From contig NW_021940918.1 of the NCBI RefSeq assembly GCF_004337985.1, positions 1,922,001 to 1,986,000 of the forward strand: 64,000 bases of DNA. Reading direction: 5' to 3'. This stretch comes from Pyricularia pennisetigena. Taxonomy: Eukaryota > Ascomycota > Sordariomycetes > Magnaporthales > Pyriculariaceae. The notes under the pieces are model-generated. The model was not told where the DNA came from. It searched no databases and was given only the letters and a program-made list of their open reading frames with translations. Positions 56,864 through 64,000 of the stretch are shown one piece after another; the first letter of the stretch is position 1; the number at the start of each line of letters is the position of its first letter. Both the position numbers and the translations under genes were made by a program.

Positions 56864-56869
56864 GGCTAA
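56864..56869 (+). promoter_or_regulatory. Possible Xyr1/XlnR-type site upstream of the xylanase gene
   Basis: GGCTAA, the core recognised by fungal xylanase activators, lies 494 bp upstream of the xylanase ATG. A CreA-like CTGGGG is nearby at 56792-56797. Such hexamers occur by chance, so this is only suggestive. Confidence 0.25.
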
Positions 56870-57901
56870 TCACCCGCTGGACGCTTCAGCTGCAAGATCT
56901 GGCCCGAGGAAGCCTTCTCCCGCTTCTGTTGCATGGAACTATTGACACGCTTCGAGCGGCGGGTCGTGCCAGGATCTCGGTCCTCGTACCGAAGCATGCT
57001 TTGGCATCGAGGTGAGAGCAATATACTACTACCTTCCCTTTCCAGGTTTTTTTTTTCTTTTGTGTTTGTTCCTTTATTTTTAGGTGCGGCAATAACCAAT
57101 ATATGACTGAGGCTGGAAGACTCTTGGCAAGAAGCGCAGCAACGACAGAGTGTAAGAGAGAGAGAGTGGCGATCTTTTTTTATTATTTTCTGTTTGAATG
57201 CTGCGCGACGACGTGCTGCATCATGCAGTCATACACAAGCGAAGCAACTCTCGCCGCCAGCTTGTTGCTGCCGGGTGAAGGGGGGGGGGAAAAATAAACA
57301 CAGCTGTGCTTCTGAGGAGGAACAAACGGCCCGGTCTAGCGAGGGATGACGTTGAAAAGTTGGCCAAAAATAAAGAGATTTGGGGGAGCTGAGTTGGAAT
57401 TTTTTGTTCCTATCTCGGCATCAAATGAATCGAGTGGATATAGATATGGAAAAAAAGGGACCTTTGTGTCCGTAATAGATAGAGCATGTAAAAGTAAAAA
57501 TCGACATTTCAGATATAGTGAGCCCCCTCCCCAGACGTCCAGATAACCAGGGAACTTTAGCCGGGCCATAATCCCGGATTACCACCGCGGGTCAACACGA
57601 TCCTCTGCAAGTTGCAGCTTCTAAAACAGGAATCCATATTTTAGACTTTGTTCATATTGCGCCAAGTTTTGGTGTGTCCTATATTTCATCACTGAAGCAT
57701 TGGCGTACTCAGCAGACATGTTAATCGCCTCATTATGCAAAATACCAGGTTCGACAATTATGTCTCATTTACTATAGGAGTGATTGACACTAGTTGGCCA
57801 GGGTATAGAATCTCGACGAATTTAACACAAACAAGAACGCAAACAGTTCCGACGCAGCAGAGCCGTGTCTTTCTCCCTTCTTCCGTTGATGCCACTGGCA
57901 T

Positions 57902-57928
57902 TCTCTCTCTCTCTCTCTCTCTCTCTCT
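57902..57928. repeat. (TC)13 microsatellite
   Basis: Located 15 bp beyond the chitinase stop codon, so it is probably transcribed in the 3' UTR. Confidence 0.9.
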
Positions 57929-57942
57929 TTTCTGCCACTTGT

Positions 57943-59418
57943 TCAAGCTTTGCACTTCTTCTTCAGCCCATCCCTGAGGGTAACAAGGTGGCTGTAGTCA
58001 AAGGTGTCCTCGCCCAGAGACCAGGCGTAGCCGCCACCAAGACCCTTGGCAAAGACAATGTCGTTGATCTTCTTCTTCATGAGGGCCGTGGTGTCCCAGG
58101 TCCAGTAGATGCTGGCGGCCGAATCCCAGTACCACTGAGCGCCGAGCGCCTCGTCCGTCTTGCCGTTGGCGATGGCCTTCTGGAACGAGTCCTTGGTCGA
58201 GAAGCCATCGCACTTGCCGTACCCGGCCTGGCAGCCGGTTCCGCAGTGGGCCGAAGTAGAGCCGCAGAAACCGTACTGGCTGCAGCAGTCGCCCTCGGCG
58301 CACTTGAAGAAGGTGTTGGCTCCGCAGGACGCGTCCGTGGTGGTGGTCAGGTTGGTGGGAGGGGTGGCGAAGTTGGCCGCCTCGAAAGTGAAGGCGCCCG
58401 AGAGGCCCGTGTCGGCACCCTTGTCGTCCTCGAGCACGGCCGTCTCGCAGCCCGTAGAGGTCGTGCACTCGACGCCCTTGGCCGTCGTGAACCACTTGGC
58501 GTAGAAGGCAAAGCCGAGGTTGAGCTTCTTGGGCTCGCAGCCGAGCGCAATGTACTTGTCGATGACGGCCGCAGAGCCCTTGACGTCCGTGTGGGGCAGC
58601 GTGACGTTGTCGCGGCGGTTCATCAGGTCGTAGGCCATGACGTTGATGAAGTCGACTGCGGCGTTGATCTTGGGCACCTGCTCGGCCGTGTAGGCAATCA
58701 TGTCGACCTCCTTACCCGGCACGGCGATCGAAAGCTCCTTGGTGCCGATGGCCGCCTTGATGTCCTGAAGGAGCAGAGGGTACGTCTCAATCTCGCTGAC
58801 ACGACCAGAGTTGGGGTTTTGCTTGTAGTCCTGGCCGTTACCACCGGGGAACTCCCAGTCCATGTCTGTGACCAGAAGAGATGAAATGTCAGACAACTTT
58901 TTTTTTTTTCTTCTTCCGCCCTCCCTAGTCAAGACGTATGTCCGTTTGAATACTTACCAACACAATCGTAGCCTAGCCTGTTGACGGTAGCGGCCACGTT
59001 CTTGGCAAACTCCTTACGGCTCTCGTCGGTGAGGGCGGCCTTGCTGAAGCCGACGTTGTCTCCCCATCCACCGATGGCCATGCAGACCTTTGTTCCATTG
59101 TCGAACAAGGCGCGGATCTCGGAAAGCGGCTTGAAGGGCTCATATTTGCCCGACGAGTTGAGGAACAAGTCTGATTGGGCAAAGGCAGTGATGACATGTG
59201 TGATGCCTGCGGTGAGGGTCTTGTTGGGAGGAGCCGTGGTGTGGTACCTTTTTGCGGAGGGGTCAGCCTGATTTCACTTCACCCTGGTTTTTTTTTTTTT
59301 CTTTTTTTCTTTTTCTGTTGCGACATGTCATGTGCAAGACTTACTGGTCGTAGTAAACCATCCAGCGGGTTGCCGAGACGGCATTGGCCAAAGCCAAAGC
59401 GGAGAGTGAAAACTTCAT
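57943..59418 (-). CDS. Secreted GH18 chitinase with CBM18 embedded in the catalytic domain
   Basis: Exons 59418-59345, 59247-58958 and 58865-57943. Introns of 97 and 92 nt have GTAAGT donors; junctions are YYDQ-YHTTAPP and GYDCV-D-MDWEFPG, so intron 2 splits a codon of the active-site motif. The product is 428 residues. After a signal peptide (MKFSLSALALANAVSA) the GH18 barrel shows MAIGGWG and DCVDMDWE (D-x-x-D-x-D-x-E, acid Glu126), then NVMAYDLMNRRD. At about residues 302-338 lies a hevein-type CBM18 (SCGANTFFKCAEGDCC, SQYGFCGSTSAHCGTGC). The barrel then resumes with WYWDSAASIYWTWD and GGGYAWSLGED. The enzyme hydrolyses chitin outside the cell. The nested module occurs in a known fungal chitinase subgroup. 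Confidence 0.93.
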
Positions 59419-59569
59419 AGTTTACAGAGGATTGTTAGAAATAAAAACACTGAACAGAAGAAAGATAGGACCTTGACCCGTGAGGTTAAAAGAAGGACTG
59501 AGGTTAGACGGTGAGGTGGTCACGAAGCCAGCAGCCAGAGAGTTGACGTGAGGGGGAGGATGGCCAACA

Positions 59570-59577
59570 TATTTATG
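59570..59577 (-). promoter_or_regulatory. TATA-like element upstream of the chitinase gene
   Basis: CATAAATA on the minus strand about 152 bp before the ATG at 59418; spacing is plausible for a fungal core promoter. Confidence 0.3.
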
Positions 59578-60708
59578 CCGGAACTGGGTCAGCACCCAAA
59601 GGCTAATTCTAAATTGTACAGCAAATCAAATAAAACAAAAGTCAAGCGAGTCTCCCTACACAGAGTCATAACATGGACATGGAACTTACTTGTTCTGGGT
59701 GGGATTCGATCCTTGAGGAGTACCACCCAGGTGGGTTGGGCTGTCAATGCCTTCGTCGCTCCATGTTTGATGGCAATCCGTTAGAGGAAAACACCGGCAG
59801 TGTGGGTGAGAGAACTCCACCACGACAAAGCAAAGTTTCCAGCGAAATTGGCAAGTGGGGTTGGCTTCAAGACCCGTCGGGAGCTTCCTTTGTGTGTCGT
59901 TGATCGCGGGCCCGAGTGTTGGGCGGAACCGCCGTTGAATTACAGTAATCTACAACCCTTGTGCAGGTTTGGAGAAATACGAAATCTACATACAGAACCA
60001 AGGGTGGACCTTGATCTCCAAGTGCCATCTTGTTGTTTGTGCATGTGTAGGTATGAATATGCAGCAAGAAAGTCAGTCGCCAGCAAGCCAGCAATTCGTT
60101 TTCGACTGCGAGCTGTATACTAGTCTACAGTAGAGTCTAGATTGCCATCGCTTCTGCTTCCTCCCAACTCGCCTCCATAGTTGCCGAATCGGCTGCTTGC
60201 TTTGCCGATGCGACACAATTCGTCAACCGCCTGAAGCGAGTTTGGAATACGATAAAAATAACTTTTTTTTTTTTTTCTTCTTCTTCCCCCCTTCTCCCGA
60301 GGAGCCTGGTACAAATATACGGAGTAACCGTTACACAGCCACCTGGTAAAAAGTATGCAATAAACTCTTGTGTGGTACGACCAAGGCAATAATATGTAGC
60401 ACGACGTATGTTGTAAGATTTCACCCAGAGAGAGGGAGAGAGGGGGTGTAGAGAGAGAGAGAAAGAGAGAGAGGCGCAGATCTTGGAGATTTAAGCTTTC
60501 GCAGCCCATCAGCACCCAAAGTGGCCCAAAACAAAACTTCAGACAGTGGGGCCTACCGGGCTACTACTAGGTACTTAGCACAGTAACTAATGCCAAGCCC
60601 CCAAAGGTTTCCTCCTGCAGTAAGAGCCTTGGTTTCACTGAAAACTATTGCTATGTACTTGCCTACTCTGTACTCTACTGCCGTACAGGGCGGGGGCACA
60701 CACACACA

Positions 60709-60731
60709 CCCCCCCCCCCCCCCCCCCCCCC
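60709..60731. repeat. C23 homopolymer after (CA)n
   Basis: A short CA repeat leads into an uninterrupted C run, read directly. Confidence 0.95.
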
Positions 60732-62681
60732 TTTTGTTGTCTTTTCCTCCCGGCAAGATCCCAGTTCCATGGACTCCATTTTGGGATCCGCAGGATCGGA
60801 TATCGAGAGCACGCAGGGCTGCATCGGGGCTCATGTTTCCCCGTCCCCGGTCGTCTGCGGTTCCAGAGAAAAAGAAATGGTGGGCAAGAGATTGGGATCC
60901 TCCGATGGGATTGTGACCTTGGGAACAATAATGCTACGTACATGTACATGTACACTGCTAATGTCCAACCGTGACGCTGTGCTTCGCGTGCTGCGCATAT
61001 TATTTGTGAGCAAGATCCACAACGCTCTCTCTGCTCCTTAATATCCTCGAGACTCTGGGCGGCGCAGTCACGACTCGAGCAGGTCGCCGACTCGCACTTT
61101 ATAGAAGAATGGCAGGTTTGCTTGAATCGGTCTTGTTAAACTCCATCCCCTATCCCCACCAACCGAGTGCTTTGACAGCTTTTGATTACCTACCTGTTCG
61201 GCTCTCAACTGTCTTTTGCTACGATCCTGGTGACGGGTTTGGGTGGGACGGCCAAACTCACTTCTCCCAGCCCCTATTCGGGAAACAAGGAATATGACAG
61301 CACCACCGTGGCGAGTCTTTGGAACGATGGGTGATCGCAGGATCATCCCATGTTCCAATTGTCAAATCTACTATGGGACTATGGTAGATTGAGAGCGTGT
61401 TTCCCCAACTATGAACCTTGGCCCTTACGTGGCGCAATTTCCGGGCCCGTCGGGTATGTGGTTACCAGACTGCGACCAAGGAGTCTCCTTCAAGTATTGT
61501 ATCTCTATTCAATGTCTTGTTCTGTTAATCCAGAGACGGTAATAAAACGATCGATCAAGACGGCCAGATAAGGTGTTCAACAAGGATGCCATGGTCGCTG
61601 CTTGAGTTTTAGACTGCATGCTTATGCTCTTGTTCCCAGGCAGCCTAGCTGTGTAGAAAAACGACGTTTATAATCAGACGGCTTGAGCTAGCACACAGGG
61701 CGTGCAAGGCGACCGTCATCGGTTTACGGTAGAACCTGACGCAATCAACTGGAGGTGGGCATGCTGTTGGGGCGGTTGAGATTTCGAGGCACATGGCATC
61801 ACGGTTTTGCAGCCGATGGGCTTTTTGCTACATGAACATGGAAAAGCTGCGAGTGAAAGTTTCTCAAGCAGCAGGAATAGTTCCAAAGGTAGGCCATGTG
61901 GCATTGTGGGTATAACGCCTGCATGGCTATTGTGTGTTGACATGCATTACTGTATCGCGTGCAACGGTCGTATCGTACCAAAGACTCTGGTTGTCCACCG
62001 TCACTGTAACGTACCAAAAGCAGTCTGGTTTTGGTTCGAAAATTACCAACCTGTCAAAGAAAAAAAAAAAAGAATGACGTCGAAACAGGTGAGCTATATG
62101 CAAGGCAACGGTACAAAATGAAGATATCTTGGGTCTCGTCGTCGCGAGGTGTCACGGCCCTGAAAAAAAAAGTGGCTGAACCAAGGAGAAACGGGAGCTT
62201 GGTTCGGGGTCCAAATTTGTACCACGTGCTTCAGTGTCCCTGCCTGTGGTATGGTGCTTCAGTGGCTGCAAGGGCAGCAGATGTCCCCACAGGGCTGGCG
62301 TTCTCCCCCACAAACTTCCCAGTATCGCCTAGAGAGACCCGGAAAGGCCCCCATTCAAGGTATTTCAGATGCCGATCATGACGATTGTTCCATTCCCTGA
62401 ACCGGTTTGCCTCCTCCTTGTCTACTTTTGCTCATCTTCCTTTTGGGATATCGTTCACCAATGATAACACCCATACTTGTCGCAATCATCAAGCCACCAA
62501 TCGCTTGGAGATTCAAGCATCTTTTTTCCCGCCGCCATGATAACGGATACAAAAAGGACGATTGACGCCTCGCCCGGTGGCATTGGCCCACTGTGGAACA
62601 CCAAGAAACCCCAGGCGTAATCCCAGCTTTTGGAGACCACCATCGTCGATAAACTTCATCGCCGTTGCAAAAACCGCGATC

Positions 62682-63434
62682 ATGTCTGCAACCACGGCAA
62701 CAGCTGGCCCCGACGGGGCAGGCACAAACCCCCGCGCTCCAGAACCAACCCTGGAATGGGAGACGCGAACCCCGAAACCGAGCCGCTTCAGCAGGTTCAT
62801 GCCAGGAGGGGCCGGGAGCCAACCTGGCCACCAACAACACCACGACCCGGAACGGGTCCCCGACGACGACGCGGCTCTCGCGCACAAAGAGGCCGGGCAG
62901 GCGCATTATGGTTCAAACCGCAGCCATCACGGCAACCGCCTCGACAGGATCCTGCCGCCGCACAAAAGGTACCTCGGTATGCGCAGGCGCGTCTTCCTGC
63001 TCGTGCTCGCGGCCGTCGTCGCGCTGCTGATCCTCATCGTCGGCCTCGCGGCCGGCCTATCGTCGCGCTCCGGCGGCAGGGAAAAGATGCCGCTCCCAGA
63101 GGATGGCGAGACGTACCAGGGCGAGCTGACGTACTACAACCCGGGACTGGGCGCCTGCGGCAAGGACCACGACGACGCCGACATGGTGGTCGCCGTCGCC
63201 CGCGAGCTGTTTGACGAGGCGGCGGGCGGTGCGGATGCGAATCCCAACAACAACAGGCTCTGCGGCAGGAAGATCCGCGTGTCGGCCGACGGCGGCCGCG
63301 ATTCGATCGAGGTTACCGTCGTGGACCGCTGCGAGGGGTGCAAGTCGACCGATCTGGACCTGTCGCCTGCTGCGTTCAGAAGGCTTGCCGACGAGAGTCG
63401 GGGTCGCGTCAAGGGCGAGTGGCAGTGGGTATAA
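62682..63434 (+). CDS. Membrane-anchored double-psi beta-barrel (RlpA/expansin-like) protein
   Basis: Single exon. The frame extends upstream to a non-ATG codon; the first ATG, 62682, gives 250 residues. The N-terminal 100 residues are polar and Pro/His/Arg-rich, cytosolic by the basic RRR flanking rule. One transmembrane helix spans about 104-125 (VFLLVLAAVVALLILIVG). The external C-terminal domain is a double-psi beta-barrel: GELTYYNPGLGACGKDH, DADMVVAVARELFDE, LCGRKIRVSADGG, VTVVDRCEGCKSTDLDLS. The DRCEGC and DLDLSPAAF blocks are the DPBB signature found in barwin, expansin-like and RlpA-like proteins. Such proteins bind cell-wall polysaccharide; enzymatic activity is not implied. It is convergent with the gene at the right edge. 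Confidence 0.87.
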   Translation: MSATTATAGPDGAGTNPRAPEPTLEWETRTPKPSRFSRFMPGGAGSQPGHQQHHDPERVPDDDAALAHKEAGQAHYGSNRSHHGNRLDRILPPHKRYLGMRRRVFLLVLAAVVALLILIVGLAAGLSSRSGGREKMPLPEDGETYQGELTYYNPGLGACGKDHDDADMVVAVARELFDEAAGGADANPNNNRLCGRKIRVSADGGRDSIEVTVVDRCEGCKSTDLDLSPAAFRRLADESRGRVKGEWQWV

Positions 63435-63572
63435 GAAGGGTGGCAATTGTATGGCTCTTTTTTTTTTTTTCTTTTTTCTTTTCCTCTGAGGATGAATTAA
63501 TGTCTTGTTTTCTGCATGATATCTGCTCCATTCCCCATCTTGCATTCAGAGTGACCGCGACCAGCTTGATGT

Positions 63573-64000
63573 TCATGTGGCACGGCCGGATGCTTTCTCT
63601 TTCTCCTCGTCGTTATCGGTACCCGTTCTTTGCTCGCTGGTCTCCGGCAGGCCGACATCTGTACGGCTTCCCATCGTGCCCGTCCGATTCCCGTCCCGGA
63701 CGTTCCCGCTGCTGTCAGAAGCCAGGGCCGGAGTGGGGAAATCCCCGAGGCTGCGCCTCGGCACCGCATACGACCTCTGCGGCGGCGTCAGCAATTCTGG
63801 AGCAGCGCCCAGGGCTGTATGTATATCAATCTCGGACCCGTCCTCGCTGGGGCGCCGCTCGGCGAGATCCCGACCCTCGACGTCCCCGTGGAAGCTCTCC
63901 GCCGCATCACCGGCGCCGCCAGTACCGCCGGTGCCGCGACTGCCAGCACCAGCACCAAAGACAGGCATGGCAAAGGTGGGCGCGGGCAGCACGGGATCGT
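63573..64000 (-). CDS. 3' end of a gene running off the right edge; acidic, Ser/Gly-rich tail
   Basis: The frame is open from the window edge to TGA at 63573-63575, giving about 142 C-terminal residues starting DPVLPAPTFAMPVFG. The stretch is Gly/Ala/Thr-rich (SRGTGGTGGAG), then acidic and charged (DVEGRDLAERRPSEDGSE), with LLTPPQRSYAVPRRSLGDF in the middle and a Glu/Lys/Asp-rich end. GC-rich third positions support coding. It resembles a disordered cytoplasmic tail; no domain is recognised. The strand and frame could be mistaken because the region is GC-rich and other frames are partly open. Confidence 0.5.
   Translation of the reverse strand, partial: DPVLPAPTFAMPVFGAGAGSRGTGGTGGAGDAAESFHGDVEGRDLAERRPSEDGSEIDIHTALGAAPELLTPPQRSYAVPRRSLGDFPTPALASDSSGNVRDGNRTGTMGSRTDVGLPETSEQRTGTDNDEEKEKASGRAT

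Larger units (their letters stand above)
56371..57942. other. Intergenic between tandem minus-strand genes
   Basis: Promoter of the xylanase and 3' region of the chitinase. A tract near 56633-56651, a G9 run near 57282 and a TC microsatellite at 57902-57928. No gene seen. Confidence 0.6.
59419..62681. other. Gene-poor interval of 3.3 kb between divergent genes
   Basis: No supported gene. T13 near 60264-60276, AC/poly-C tract near 60698-60731, purine-rich GA tract near 60428-60473, A12 near 62060-62071. Confidence 0.6.

Noticed and set aside
63788..63973. Minus-strand frame beginning like a signal peptide (MPCLSLVLVLAVAAPA)
   Set aside because: Overlaps a longer GC3-biased frame on the same strand that runs to the window edge; likely an off-frame Ala/Val artefact.

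Overview
The window is nuclear DNA of a filamentous ascomycete, most likely a Sordariomycete. The evidence is short introns of about 70-140 nt with GTRAGT-type donors and CTAAC/CTGAC branch sites, GC-rich third codon positions, and families typical of such fungi: a fungal Sys1, an Mrs2-type CorA transporter, a DUF7702-like membrane protein, GH11 and GH18 enzymes, and a NACHT/STAND relic. No species can be named from the sequence. Gene density is low, about 19 gene models plus relics in 64 kb. Intergenic DNA is AT-richer and full of long A/T tracts and microsatellites. Five N gaps all abut homopolymers.

Layout. 0-5 kb: 3' part of an uncharacterised gene, then the divergent housekeeping pair COA6 (-) and SYS1 (+). 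4.9-6.4 kb (-): decayed NACHT-type NLR-like gene whose NTPase core is missing. 7.8-9.1 kb: membrane-anchored HSL-type esterase with a GC-AG intron. 9.8-10.4 kb: weak gene relic. 10.6-12.2 kb (-): secreted protein with a four-cysteine head and a long Lys/Ala/Gly tandem-repeat tail. 13.8-17.1 kb: a hypothetical protein and a single-pass cysteine-bearing membrane protein. 17.7-20.9 kb: divergent Mrs2-type Mg2+ transporter (-) and a 3'-5' exonuclease-fold protein with a degraded active site (+). 21.7-22.6 kb: multipass membrane protein. 22.6-28 kb: gene-poor. 28-32.9 kb: extended SDR, quinone oxidoreductase, and secreted M28 aminopeptidase (-). 35.2-36.9 kb: cytochrome P450. 40.2-43.3 kb: large single-exon GH127-like protein with an internal LamG domain. 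43.3-49.7 kb: gene-poor. 49.7-50.4 kb: low-complexity conserved protein. 54.8 kb: orphan exon. 55.5-56.4 kb (-): GH11 xylanase. 57.9-59.4 kb (-): GH18 chitinase with an embedded CBM18. 62.7-63.4 kb: membrane-anchored double-psi beta-barrel protein. Right edge: 3' end of another gene (-).

Functionally the window mixes mitochondrial/Golgi housekeeping genes (COA6, MRS2, SYS1) with secreted or membrane-bound accessory enzymes acting on plant or fungal polymers (GH127-like, GH11, GH18-CBM18, M28, DPBB) and solitary redox enzymes (P450, SDR, QOR). No backbone synthase is present, so this does not look like a secondary-metabolite cluster. The most noteworthy items are the GH127/LamG gene with bacterial-type architecture, the NLR relic lacking its NTPase, the nested CBM18 in the chitinase, the exonuclease-like protein with two substituted catalytic residues, and an exact 121-bp duplication ending at an assembly gap.
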